Shown: positions 24,755 through 33,441 of the stretch, piece by piece | Position numbering within the stretch: the stretch's first letter is position 1 | Layout of the letters: every line of letters starts with the position of its first letter | Source: Caulobacter sp. Root655 | GTDB lineage: Bacteria; Pseudomonadota; Alphaproteobacteria; Caulobacterales; Caulobacteraceae | Direction: 5' to 3' | DNA length: 64,000 nucleotides | Assembly (NCBI RefSeq): GCF_001427665.1 | Contig: NZ_LMHC01000025.1 | Location: 1 to 64,000, forward strand | Notes under the pieces: generated by a model | Database searches by the model: none | Seen by the model: the letters and a program-made list of their open reading frames with translations, nothing else | What the model was told of the DNA's origin: nothing | Translations under genes and position numbers: made by a program

Positions 24755-24823
24755 TCTCAGGTCGATCCTTTGGGGCCTCGAGGGCCGCTGCGTCGGCCCT
24801 TCTAGCGTCGTTTGTGAGAAACC

Positions 24824-25264
24824 ATGAAAACCATCGTCAGCGCCATCCTGGTCGCCGTCGCCTTCGGGGCCGCCGCGCCGGCCGTGGCGGCCTCCGCCGT
24901 CAAATCCGCGACCAAGCCCGTGGCGCAAACCGCGCCGGCCGGCCTGGACGAGCGCCTGGGTTGCGGCGTGATGCTGGTGACCATCGACGAGGTCCTGCAG
25001 CGCAATCCGGATCTGGCGACCAAGTTCTCCAAGGGCGACAGCAGCAGCGCGGCGATGATGCCGATGTTCCGCATGCTGGGAGCCAGCGGCGAGATCCTGC
25101 TCGACAAGGCCTATGCCGAAGGCCTCGCCCAGGGCCAGACGCCGACCGTGCTCTATCGTCGCGGCGTGGCCAATCTGTCGGCCAATTTCGCTGCCGGAGG
25201 GGGCAAGGAACAGGCCATGGCTGTGTTCACCCGCTGCATGGCGGTGGTCGCGCCGGCCTCCTGA
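24824..25264 (+). CDS. Small secreted hypothetical protein
   Basis: 146 residues. A classic signal peptide ([22 protein letters not shown]) is followed by a soluble domain with two cysteines (LGCGVML and FTRCMAV) that could form a disulfide in the periplasm. I recognise no family. It lies between the divergent miaA and serB and is probably transcribed with neither. Confidence 0.75.
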   Translation: MKTIVSAILVAVAFGAAAPAVAASAVKSATKPVAQTAPAGLDERLGCGVMLVTIDEVLQRNPDLATKFSKGDSSSAAMMPMFRMLGASGEILLDKAYAEGLAQGQTPTVLYRRGVANLSANFAAGGGKEQAMAVFTRCMAVVAPAS

Positions 25265-25324
25265 TCGACCGCTCGCGGCGCTTCGAAGGTTGACGCGGGC
25301 GGCTTCCTCCAATAGCCGCCGGTC

Positions 25325-26194
25325 ATGCTCGCCATCACCCTCGTCTCGCCCGACCCCGCCGCCCTGGCGACGGCGATCGCCGCCGTGCGCGCCGCGGTCG
25401 CCGTCACCGCCGAGACGCCGCTGGGGGAGGGGGCGGTCGATCTGGCCGCCGACCTGCCGCTGGCCGAGGCCCACGCGGCGGTGAAGGCGGCGATCGGCGA
25501 CGCGCCGGCCGACTTCGCCGTCCAACCGGCCGAGGGGCGTCGCAAGCGTCTGCTGATCGCCGACATGGACTCCACCATCATCGGCTGCGAGTGTCTGGAC
25601 GAACTGGCCGACTTCGCCGGGGTCAAGGCCCAGGTTTCGGAGATCACCGAGCGGGCCATGCGCGGCGAGCTATTGTTCGAAGGCGCGTTGCGCGAGCGGG
25701 TCGGCATGCTCGAGGGGCTGTCGACCGATGCGCTGCAGGCCTGCTACGACGACCGCGTGAAGCTCAATCCCGGCGCCGCGACCCTGGTGCGCACCATGGC
25801 CGCCCACGGGGCCCGCTGCGCCCTGGTCTCGGGCGGCTTCACCTTCTTCACCAGCCGGGTGGCGGAGGCGGCGGGCTTCCACGTCAACCGGGCCAACACC
25901 CTGATCGAAGCGGGCGGCAAGCTGACCGGTCGGGTGGGCGACCCGATCCTCGGCAAGGAGGCCAAGCTGGCGGCCTTGCAGGAAGAGACCGCCGCCCTGG
26001 GCCTGACCCCGGCCGACGCCCTGGCCGTCGGCGACGGGGCCAACGACCTGGCGATGATCGAGGCCGCCGGCCTGGGCGTCGCCTACCGCGCCAAGCCGAT
26101 CGTCGCGGCCCAGGCCCACGCCAAGGTCGATCACGCCGACCTGACGGCCTTGCTCTACTTCCAGGGCTACAAGGCCTCGGAGTTCGCGTCTTGA
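25325..26194 (+). CDS. serB: Phosphoserine phosphatase
   Basis: 289 residues. HAD-type phosphatase making serine from phosphoserine. Motif I DMDST (80-84) holds the nucleophile Asp80 and general acid Asp82; motif II LVSGGF; motif III lysine in the GKEAKLAAL helix; motif [12 protein letters not shown]. The N-terminal 75 residues are the ACT-like regulatory part. It overlaps the next HAD gene by 4 bases (TTGA). Confidence 0.96.
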   Translation: MLAITLVSPDPAALATAIAAVRAAVAVTAETPLGEGAVDLAADLPLAEAHAAVKAAIGDAPADFAVQPAEGRRKRLLIADMDSTIIGCECLDELADFAGVKAQVSEITERAMRGELLFEGALRERVGMLEGLSTDALQACYDDRVKLNPGAATLVRTMAAHGARCALVSGGFTFFTSRVAEAAGFHVNRANTLIEAGGKLTGRVGDPILGKEAKLAALQEETAALGLTPADALAVGDGANDLAMIEAAGLGVAYRAKPIVAAQAHAKVDHADLTALLYFQGYKASEFAS

Positions 26195-26856
26195 CCTTCC
26201 CGCGCGGCGTCCAGGCCGTGGTGTTCGACATGGACGGCCTGCTGCTCGACACCGAGACCGTCTACCAGGCGGCGATGATCGAGGCCGGCCAGGCGTTCGG
26301 CGTCGATTTCACGGCCGCGACCTACGCCTCGATGGTCGGCAAGACCAATCCGGAATGCGGGGTGATGCTGCGCGAACTCTACGGCGCGAGCTTCCCGGTC
26401 GAGGACTATTTCGCCCGCACCTGGAGCGACGTCGAGATCCTGCTCGAGGCCGAGGTGCGGCTGAAGACCGGGGTGATGGAGATCCTCGACTACCTGGACG
26501 CCCTGGCCATCCCCCGCGCCATCGCCACCTCCAACAGCCGCCAGGCGGTGGACCGCTATCTGGGCCGTTTCGACCTGGTGCGCCGCTTCCACGCCGTGGT
26601 CGCCAACGCCGACGTCGCCCGCCACAAGCCGCATCCGGACCCGTATCTGGAGGCCGCCCGGCGGCTGAACGTCCATCCGACCCTGTGCCTGGCGCTGGAG
26701 GACTCCCACCCCGGGGTGAGGGCGGCGCACGCGGCGGGAATGATGACGATCATGGTGCCCGACATCCTCGACCCGACCGAGGAGATGCACGACAAGTGCG
26801 TCCACATCGCCGAGAGCCTGCACGTGGTGCTGGGGCTGCTGAAGGCGGCGAGCTGA
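26191..26856 (+). CDS. HAD-superfamily hydrolase (beta-phosphoglucomutase/phosphatase-like)
   Basis: 221 residues. VVFDMDGLLLDTE (nucleophile Asp in FDMDG, 12-16), a helical cap, ATSNSRQAV (motif II), the HKPHPDPYLEA motif III lysine and LEDSHPGVRAAHAAGM (motif IV). This is the subfamily I pattern of small sugar-phosphate phosphatases and phosphoglucomutases. TTG start overlaps the serB stop, so the two are translationally coupled. Substrate unknown. Confidence 0.88.
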   Translation: MTFPRGVQAVVFDMDGLLLDTETVYQAAMIEAGQAFGVDFTAATYASMVGKTNPECGVMLRELYGASFPVEDYFARTWSDVEILLEAEVRLKTGVMEILDYLDALAIPRAIATSNSRQAVDRYLGRFDLVRRFHAVVANADVARHKPHPDPYLEAARRLNVHPTLCLALEDSHPGVRAAHAAGMMTIMVPDILDPTEEMHDKCVHIAESLHVVLGLLKAAS

Positions 26857-26865
26857 AGGGCTGCT

Positions 26866-27023
26866 CCCTTCCCCCTTGAGGGGGGAAGGGCCGGGGATGG
26901 GGGTGAACGCGAAGCGTTCAACCGTCGGCTCCCCCGGGGACTCGACGAAGGTCGATGGAACGCTGCGCGTTCACCCCCATCCGACCTGCTTCGCAGGCCA
27001 CCTTCCCCCATCAAGGGGGAAGG
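26866..27023. repeat. Palindromic intergenic repeat, family C (copy C1, empty)
   Basis: Left arm CCCTTCCCCCTTGAGGGGGG followed by AAGGGCCGGGGATGGGGGTG; right arm CACCCCCATCC...CCTTCCCCCATCAAGGGGGAAGG. The centre is about 60 bases of short palindromes (GAACGCGAAGCGTTC). This is the empty form against which copy C2, carrying a DUF559 gene between its arms, can be compared. Confidence 0.9.
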
Positions 27024-27035
27024 ATTCTGTTGGCC

Positions 27036-27881
27036 CTACCCCGCCGGGCCCTTCTCGAAATAGCGGAAGAAGGCGCTGTCGGGCGAGAGCACCAGGGTGG
27101 TGTCGCCCTTGCCCAGGGACGCCTCATAGGCCTGCATCGAGCGGTAGAACGACGCGAAGGCCGGGTCGCGGCCGAAGCTGGAGGCGAACAGCTGGGCGCG
27201 CTGGGCGTCGGCGTCGCCGCGGATGGTCTCGGCTTCCTCATAGGCCGTCGCGACGATCTCGCGGCGCTTCTGCTCGCCCATGGCCCGCAGTTCGGCGGCT
27301 TCCTGCTTGCGGGCGGTCTGCATGCGCTCGAACACCGCCTGCTCGTTGGCCGGGGGCAGGTCGGCGCGCTTGATCCGCACGTCGATGATCTGCACGCCCA
27401 GATCGCCGGCGGCGACCTGGCGGGCGACCTTGGCGCGGATGGCGGCCATCACCTGGGCGCGCTTGCCGGCGATGACGTCTTCCGAGTTCGAGCGGCCGAC
27501 CTCCTCGCGCAGGGCGGCGTTGACGATGCTTTCCAGCCGGTCCTTGGCGACGCTCTCGGTGCCGAGGGTCCGGTAGAACTGGCGCGGATCGGTGATGCGG
27601 TAGCGGACGAAGGCGTCGACCACCAGGCGCTCCTGGTCGGCGGCGGTCACCTCTTCCTCGTTGGCGTTGAGGGCGATGTTGCGCTTGTCGAACTTCAGCA
27701 CCGTCTCGAACGGGCTCTTCATGTGCAGTCCGGGCGTCAGCACGGTGCGCACGGGGTCGCCGAAGCGGACGACCAGGGCCTGCTGGCGCTGGTCGACCTT
27801 GAACAGCACCACATTGGCCAGGATCACCAGGGCCAGGACGGCGACGCCGGCGAAGACGGTCGTACCCTTGAGGTTGTTCAT
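27036..27881 (-). CDS. hflC: HflC, SPFH-domain modulator of FtsH
   Basis: 281 residues. One N-terminal membrane segment (TTVFAGVAVLALVILANVVLF) is followed by a periplasmic SPFH/band-7 domain and the charged coiled-coil region (RKQEAAELRAMGEQKRREIVATAYEEAETIRGDADA). With HflK it assembles a large cage around the membrane protease FtsH. It overlaps hflK by ATGA. The gene ends directly after repeat C1. Confidence 0.95.
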   Translation of the reverse strand: MNNLKGTTVFAGVAVLALVILANVVLFKVDQRQQALVVRFGDPVRTVLTPGLHMKSPFETVLKFDKRNIALNANEEEVTAADQERLVVDAFVRYRITDPRQFYRTLGTESVAKDRLESIVNAALREEVGRSNSEDVIAGKRAQVMAAIRAKVARQVAAGDLGVQIIDVRIKRADLPPANEQAVFERMQTARKQEAAELRAMGEQKRREIVATAYEEAETIRGDADAQRAQLFASSFGRDPAFASFYRSMQAYEASLGKGDTTLVLSPDSAFFRYFEKGPAG

Positions 27882-28984
27882 CGGACAGCTCCCTCGGCGG
27901 CGTTGGCGTTCGGGGCGGAGGTCCTGGGCCGGAAGGTTTCGGACGGCAGGATGACGGGGGCGTTGGCGCCCTTGCTGTCGACGATCACCTTGTTGGAATT
28001 GGCCAGGACGCGCTGCATCGTCTCGATGTAGAGGCGCTCGCGCGTCACCGCCGGGGCCAGCTTGTACTGCTCGTAGACCTGGTTGAAGCGGGCGGCGTCA
28101 CCGCCGGCCTCGCGCACCACCTGTTCGCGATAGCCGAGCGCCGCCTGCTTGATCTGGGCCGCCTCGCCGCGCGCGTTGTTGGCGGCCGACTGGGCGTTCT
28201 GGGCGGCGCGCTGCACGTCGCGATAGGCTTCCAGCACGGGGCCGGGCGTCGTGGCGGTCTGGATGTTGACGTTCTGGATCGACACGCCGATGTCGTAGCG
28301 GTCGAGGATCTGCTGCATCAGGCGCTTGGTCTGGTCCTGCACCTGGCCGCGGCCGTTGGTCAGGATCGGGGTGAGAGCGGTGCGGCCGACCACTTCGCGC
28401 ATGGCGCTCTCGGCCACGTCCTTGATCACCGCGTCGGGCTCATAGACGTTGAAGCTGTATTTGGCGGCGTCCGAGACGTGCCACTGCACGGTGAAGCTCA
28501 GGTCGACGATGTTCTCGTCGCCGGTCAGCATCAGGCGCTCGTCGGGCACCGGCGCGCTGACCGTGCCGCCGACGTCCAGGGCCTGGGTGGCGGTGACCTG
28601 CACCAGCTCGGCGGTCTCGACCGGATAGGGCAGGTGGTAGCGCAGGCCGGGACCGGCGGTGCGGGTATAGGCGCCGAAGGTGGTGATCACGGCCTGTTCC
28701 TTGGGCTGCACCACATAGAAGCCCGACAGAGCCCACAGGGCGACGACGCCGGCCGCCGACAGGGCGATGGCGCGGGGCCGGCCGGGGCCGCTGAAGGTCT
28801 GGCGCAGGCGCCGGTTGAGGCGCTCGATCAGGGCGTTGACGTCGACGGGCGGCGGCGGGCCGCCGGGACCTCTGGGGCCGCCGCCGGGACGCGGGTCGTC
28901 GCCCCTGGGTCGATCGCCGTCCTTCTTGCCGTCGTTCGGCGGGGATCCCCAGGGTCCGGGGCCTGCGTTGTCGTTCCAGGGCAT
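27878..28984 (-). CDS. hflK: HflK, SPFH-domain modulator of FtsH
   Basis: 368 residues. A Gly/Pro-rich cytoplasmic N-terminus (about 1-60) precedes one membrane segment (AIALSAAGVVALWALSGFYVV), the band-7 domain starting PKEQAVITTFGAY, and an Ala/Gln-rich coiled coil (NAQSAANNARGEAAQIKQAALGY). It forms the HflKC cage with HflC. The ATG at 28984 opens MPWNDNAGPGPWG, the usual HflK start. Divergent from mrp. Confidence 0.95.
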   Translation of the reverse strand: MPWNDNAGPGPWGSPPNDGKKDGDRPRGDDPRPGGGPRGPGGPPPPVDVNALIERLNRRLRQTFSGPGRPRAIALSAAGVVALWALSGFYVVQPKEQAVITTFGAYTRTAGPGLRYHLPYPVETAELVQVTATQALDVGGTVSAPVPDERLMLTGDENIVDLSFTVQWHVSDAAKYSFNVYEPDAVIKDVAESAMREVVGRTALTPILTNGRGQVQDQTKRLMQQILDRYDIGVSIQNVNIQTATTPGPVLEAYRDVQRAAQNAQSAANNARGEAAQIKQAALGYREQVVREAGGDAARFNQVYEQYKLAPAVTRERLYIETMQRVLANSNKVIVDSKGANAPVILPSETFRPRTSAPNANAAEGAVR

Positions 28985-29084
28985 GGGCGGCGTGGTCTTC
29001 CCGTCACTGCTACTTTGGCGGGGTTGTAAAACGACCCCCGCACGCGGATATGAGAGCCCCCGCAGCACAAGGCAAGACAATCCC

Positions 29085-30200
29085 GTGACCGCAGTCCTTC
29101 CCGCCACCCTCGACGACGCCCGCGCGGCGCTGGACCTGATCGTCGATCCGGTCTCGGGCGAGGGGCTGGTCGCGGCCGGACTGGTGCAAGGCCTGGTGGT
29201 GCGAGCCGGTCGCGCCGGCTTCATGCTCGAGGTGCCGGCCTCGCGAGCCGCGACCTACGCCCCGGTGCGCGAGGCCGCCGAAAAGGTCCTGGCCGCCTTG
29301 CCGGGAATCGACGCCGCCCAGGTGGTGCTGACCGCCCAGGCCGGTCCCGAGACCACCCGGGTGCGCAAGGGCGCCAAGGTCTCCGAGGATAGTCAGGCCC
29401 GCCTCGTCCCGCCGCCGGAGGCCGAGAAGCCGGCCCATGTGAAGCACGTGATCGCCGTGGCCTCGGGCAAGGGCGGGGTGGGCAAGTCGACCATCGCCAC
29501 CAACCTGGCCTGCGCCTTCGCCGCCCAAGGCCTGCGCGTCGGCCTGCTGGACGCCGACGTCTACGGCCCGTCGGCCCCGCGGATGATGGGGGTCGACGGC
29601 GAGCCCAGCTTCGAGGACGGCAAGCTGCAGCCGCTGGAGGCTCACGGGATCAAGCTGATGTCGATCGGCTTTCTGGTCGACGAGGGCAAGGCGATGATCT
29701 GGCGCGGCCCGATGGCCTCGTCGGCGGTGCGCCAGATGATCCACGACGTGGCCTGGGGCTCGGAAGCCGCGCCGCTGGACGTGCTGGTGGTCGACCTGCC
29801 GCCGGGCACCGGCGACATCCAGCTGACCCTGGTGCAGAAGCTGCGGATCGACGGCGTGGTGCTGGTCACCACCCCGCAGGAGATCGCCCTGATTGACGCC
29901 CGCCGGGCGGCGGCGATGTTCGGCAAGACCGCCACACCGATCCTGGGCCTGATCGAGAACATGGCCTTCTTCGCCGACCCGGCGACCGGCGCGCCGATCC
30001 CGATCTTCGGGGCCGGCGGCGGAGTGGCCGAGGCGGCGACCCTGGGCGTGCCGGTCCTGGCCCAGGTTCCGATCGAGATCGCCGTGCGCGAAGCCGGCGA
30101 CGCCGGGACGCCGGTGGTGCTGCGGGCCCCGGAGAGCGCCGCGGCCAAGGCGTTCGTCGGCGCGGCGGCGGCGCTGTGGCGCGTCGTGGGCGTGGGTTAG
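29085..30200 (+). CDS. Mrp/ApbC-family iron-sulfur cluster carrier ATPase
   Basis: 371 residues with GTG start. The N-terminal MIP18/DUF59-type domain (1-85) is followed by a P-loop ATPase with deviant Walker A GKGGVGKST (128-136), DADVYGPS, and the VDLPPGTGD switch. Mrp proteins bind and transfer Fe-S clusters to apo-enzymes. The C-terminal CxxC usually found in this family is not visible, which is unusual and may mean a divergent cluster-binding mode. Confidence 0.9.
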   Translation: MTAVLPATLDDARAALDLIVDPVSGEGLVAAGLVQGLVVRAGRAGFMLEVPASRAATYAPVREAAEKVLAALPGIDAAQVVLTAQAGPETTRVRKGAKVSEDSQARLVPPPEAEKPAHVKHVIAVASGKGGVGKSTIATNLACAFAAQGLRVGLLDADVYGPSAPRMMGVDGEPSFEDGKLQPLEAHGIKLMSIGFLVDEGKAMIWRGPMASSAVRQMIHDVAWGSEAAPLDVLVVDLPPGTGDIQLTLVQKLRIDGVVLVTTPQEIALIDARRAAAMFGKTATPILGLIENMAFFADPATGAPIPIFGAGGGVAEAATLGVPVLAQVPIEIAVREAGDAGTPVVLRAPESAAAKAFVGAAAALWRVVGVG

Positions 30201-30242
30201 GCGTTGTGGACTGTTGAACAGGCCTAGGCTTGGGAGCGCCGT

Positions 30243-30345
30243 GCGTCCTTCGAGGCCCTCCTTTGGAGGGCGCCTCAGGATGAGGAACTCAGCCGCAACG
30301 TTCCTCATCCTGAGGTGCGCAGCGTAGCGAAGCCTCGAAGGGCGC
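30243..30345. repeat. Palindromic intergenic repeat, family A (copy A4)
   Basis: Arms as in A1, with one change in the right outer arm (CCTCGAAGGGCGC). It follows the mrp gene and precedes the AttH-like gene, with 116 bases left over as leader. Confidence 0.9.
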
Positions 30346-30460
30346 AGGGCCTTCAAGGTCTACTGTCCACGGTCCCCGGGCTTTTTCGCCGCCGGACCCG
30401 TTGCCTATCGACTAAAGGTTGTTCGCATGACACCGTTCGCCCATCGAGGGAGAGCGCATC

Positions 30461-31861
30461 ATGTCGACAAGCAACAACCCGCTGGGACAGGCGTTTTCCG
30501 CCTATCTCGAGACGATCGCCAACTATTATGACCCGGAGGCGCTGGCCCTGATCAAGGCCGTGGCGGCCCGGTCGCCCAGCCCCACCACCGTCGAGATCGC
30601 CTATCAGTTGCTCGGCGGCTGGACCGGGACAGGGATGACCCTGCCGCCGCCGATGCCGCCGGCCCCCGCGCTGAGCTTTCCGGCCGACCATGGCGAGCAC
30701 TGGGACACGCCGATCGAGTGGCGCTACCTGACCCAGAGCCTCGACCTGGTGGGCGGCGGCAAGGTGAACGTGATCACCAACCTGTTCCGCAAGGCCATCG
30801 CCACCGCCGCCACCGCGCCGAGCCTGACCGAGGTCGAGCGGCAGATCTACAGCACCAGCATCGCCGTGACGCTGGAATTGCCGGGCCAGCCGGTGGCGCA
30901 CTACGCCCTGCCGCCCACCACCTTCTCGGCCCTGGAGGGCGGGGTGGAGATCGGCAACGACCCGTTCAAGATGGTGGTCGGCAAGGTCAGGCTGACCGGG
31001 ACCTCGGACGTCTTCCCGATCACCTTCCGCATCGAGGACGACGGCGACCCGCTGGCCGGCCGCCCGGCCCTGGTGGTCGACATCGTGGCCCAGGCGACCA
31101 ATCCGCTCTTCCTGCAGGGCAAGGACGGCTACATCGGCGCCCCGGTCGGCGCGCCGACCAGCGTGGCCTGGTACTATTACAGCTGGCCCCAACAGGCGAC
31201 GACCGGCACGGTCACCGTGGGCGGCGTGGCCTACCAGGTCGCCTCGGGCGTCACTTGGATGGACCATCAGTGGGGTGGCTATCCGGCCCCGGCCACGGCG
31301 GCCGCGCCGGGCTGGAGCGGCTGGTGCTGGTTCGAGTTCCAGTTCGAAGGCGACCGCTCCCTGACCCTGGCCTGCCCGCACACGGCGGTGGTCGGCGGCA
31401 AGCTGCCCTTCTTCAACGGTGGCTTCGGAACCTATGTGGAGGGCGGCCGGTCGTGGCTGATCCCGGCCCTGCTGGAGGTCGGCGACTATGCGCCCAGCCA
31501 GGCCACCGGCGTCGGCTACCCGTCCGATTGGACGCTGGAGGCCGGAACGCTGGGCGGGCCGGTGATGCTGGTCGTCAAGCCCAAGACCCTGGTCGCCGAC
31601 CAGGCGATGTGGATGGGCGGCCTGACCGAATATTCCGAAGCGGCCGCCACCGTGACCGCCATCGGCATGGTCAACGGCGAGCCGGTCAAGATGTCGGGCG
31701 TCGGCTATTGCGAAGGCGTCGGCTTCGAGAACCCCGCCGAACAGAAGCTGCGCGTCGAGACTTGGCTGCGCGCCAAGCTGGAAGGGCAAGACCCCCCAAC
31801 GAAAACGGCCGCCCAGGTTGCCCGGGCGGCCGCGTCTTCGTCAGGTCACGTCGAAGCCTAG
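30461..31861 (+). CDS. AttH/CrtC-like lipocalin-fold protein
   Basis: 466 residues with no signal peptide. WYYYSWPQ and GVTWMDHQWGG are the pair of motifs that mark the AttH/CrtC (hydroxyneurosporene-synthase-like) beta-barrel proteins, and residues about 60-440 form the tandem barrels. The family includes carotenoid hydratases and cyclases of natural product pathways; no carotenoid genes are nearby. The last 20 or so residues (KTAAQVARAAASSSG) are encoded by the terminator of the convergent gene, so the true end may once have been earlier. The stop codons of the two genes overlap (CTAG). Confidence 0.8.
   Translation: MSTSNNPLGQAFSAYLETIANYYDPEALALIKAVAARSPSPTTVEIAYQLLGGWTGTGMTLPPPMPPAPALSFPADHGEHWDTPIEWRYLTQSLDLVGGGKVNVITNLFRKAIATAATAPSLTEVERQIYSTSIAVTLELPGQPVAHYALPPTTFSALEGGVEIGNDPFKMVVGKVRLTGTSDVFPITFRIEDDGDPLAGRPALVVDIVAQATNPLFLQGKDGYIGAPVGAPTSVAWYYYSWPQQATTGTVTVGGVAYQVASGVTWMDHQWGGYPAPATAAAPGWSGWCWFEFQFEGDRSLTLACPHTAVVGGKLPFFNGGFGTYVEGGRSWLIPALLEVGDYAPSQATGVGYPSDWTLEAGTLGGPVMLVVKPKTLVADQAMWMGGLTEYSEAAATVTAIGMVNGEPVKMSGVGYCEGVGFENPAEQKLRVETWLRAKLEGQDPPTKTAAQVARAAASSSGHVEA
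31806..31832 (-). terminator. Terminator of the FadL-type porin gene, inside the convergent coding end
   Basis: On the minus strand CGGCCGCCC and GGGCGGCCG form a 9 bp perfect stem with a 9 base loop, followed by TTTTCGTT. It starts 26 bases after the porin stop. The same bases encode the tail of the 30461-31861 protein. Confidence 0.75.
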
Positions 31862-33168
31862 AAGCTCCAGCGCAGGCCGCTCGAGATGACGACGGCCGAA
31901 CCGCCGACGTCGCCCTTGAGGTTCAGGGTCGTGGCCGCCGCGGTGCCCGGATAGATGGTTTCCGTGCGGTTGATCGTGGCGTCATCGAAGCTGATGTACG
32001 ACAGGGCCGCGTCCAGCTTGATGGCGTCGGTGGCGGCCCAGGTGGCGCCGACCGCGTAGAGCATGCGGTCGCCGTCCGGCACGCGGGCGGTGCGGCCGAC
32101 GTCCGGGGTCGGGGTCGGGTCGTACTCCACGCCGGCCCGCAGGGTCAGCTTGGGATTGACGTCATAGTCGACGCCGGCGGCCACCGTGGTGGTGTCCTTG
32201 TAGTTCTGGTGGCTGACGCTGCCGCCGCCGGGATAGGTGACGACGATCTCCTTGAACTCGCTCCAGCCGATGCGCGACACCGAGGCGTTCAGGGTGGTCT
32301 TGGGGTTCACCTGCCAGCGGGCGCCGATATGGGCCATCCACGGGGTGGTGATCGTGGCCTTGCCGTCGGTGTCGACATTGGCGCTGGCCAGCGGGCCGAG
32401 CAGGCCGGAAACCACCACGTGGCCGTCCAGCTTGTGGTCGATCTTCGAACGGTACGAGGCGCCGATCGTCAGGGCCGGCGAGGCGTGGAACTGCGCGCCG
32501 ACGTTCCAGCCGTAGTCCCAGTTGCCATCGCCCTTCAGCGAGGACGAACCGTCGGGCAGCAGGGGCGACAGGTTGGGCAGGGCCGAGGTCAGCTCGGCGT
32601 CGGTGTACTGGGCCGAAACGCCCACGCCCAGGTCGAGCATGTCGTTGACGCGGTAGGCGACCGTGCCGTTGACGTCGATGGTCTTCAGGTTCGACTTCAG
32701 GGCGTCGTAGCGGGTCCAGCTACGGCTGTTGTAGTCGGTGGTGAAGTTGTAGGGCGCGGCGGCCGACAGGCCGACGGCCAGCTTGTCGTTGACGCGGAAG
32801 GCGGCGGCGAAGTTGGGGACGATGCCGTTGTTGATCGGACCGCCGGCCCGGGTTTCGCCGCCGACCGGGGTGGTCAGGCCGCCGGGGATGACCGGACGGG
32901 TCAGGGTCGAGCCGCGGTCATTGACCTGGGAGTCGACCTGCACGAGGTGAATGCCGCCGTAGATTTCGTTCTGTTCGAGACCGGCGATCGAGGCCGGGTT
33001 CCACCACAGGCTGGCGGCGCCGCGGTCGGCGACCTCGCCCGAATAGGCGCGACCGGCGCCGCGCACCGATTGCTCCTGCAGGTAGAAAGCCGCGGCCGAG
33101 GCCTGGCTGGCGACGACGAGCGTGGCGAGAGCCACGCCGGCGGCGAGGGCATTACGCGAGAGAGACAT
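31858..33168 (-). CDS. FadL/OmpP1/TodX-family outer membrane transporter
   Basis: 436 residues. The signal peptide ends in ASQASA; the mature N-terminus AFYLQEQSVRGAGRAYSGEVA forms the hatch-type start of FadL proteins, with ASLWWNPASIAGL (the family's NPA-like motif) near residue 50. The rest is amphipathic strand ending in aromatic GLRWSF, the usual outer membrane insertion signal. It would move long-chain fatty acids or other hydrophobic molecules across the outer membrane. The ATG at 33168 starts the signal peptide. Confidence 0.92.
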   Translation of the reverse strand: MSLSRNALAAGVALATLVVASQASAAAFYLQEQSVRGAGRAYSGEVADRGAASLWWNPASIAGLEQNEIYGGIHLVQVDSQVNDRGSTLTRPVIPGGLTTPVGGETRAGGPINNGIVPNFAAAFRVNDKLAVGLSAAAPYNFTTDYNSRSWTRYDALKSNLKTIDVNGTVAYRVNDMLDLGVGVSAQYTDAELTSALPNLSPLLPDGSSSLKGDGNWDYGWNVGAQFHASPALTIGASYRSKIDHKLDGHVVVSGLLGPLASANVDTDGKATITTPWMAHIGARWQVNPKTTLNASVSRIGWSEFKEIVVTYPGGGSVSHQNYKDTTTVAAGVDYDVNPKLTLRAGVEYDPTPTPDVGRTARVPDGDRMLYAVGATWAATDAIKLDAALSYISFDDATINRTETIYPGTAAATTLNLKGDVGGSAVVISSGLRWSF

Positions 33169-33441
33169 GTGACGACCTTCTGGGGAGGAAGATCCGGCGT
33201 CCTTGATGAGGCCGGTTGGCGTCGCTCTAACGCATGTAGTCAAAAACCGTTGCTATTTATTCGCAAACTGGTGAATTTTGTGCCTGACGTCAAAGAACAG
33301 TGCGCGCTATTGCAGTAACCGATTTCGCCGTTCTGTCAGAAGTCGCTCTAGTTGCCTAAAAAGGGCGCGAACTGGTTTACGTAGGGGAATACCTACACGA
33401 ACCACATTCGCGCCGCAATTCAGGCTGGTCGAAAGTGCTCT
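33169..33441. promoter_or_regulatory. AT-richer promoter region of the porin gene
   Basis: 273 bases without a gene. The half next to the porin is AT-rich (TTGCTATTTATTCGC, GTGAATTTTGTGCC) and probably holds its promoter. Near the SDR end there is an inverted repeat GTAGG-GGAATA-CCTAC (33381-33396) that could be a regulator site or weak hairpin. No open reading frame worth reporting. Confidence 0.45.

Noticed and set aside
30718-33318. 866-residue plus-strand open frame across the AttH-like and porin genes
   Set aside because: Shadow frame spanning two convergent genes; composition is low-complexity and neither half resembles a protein family.
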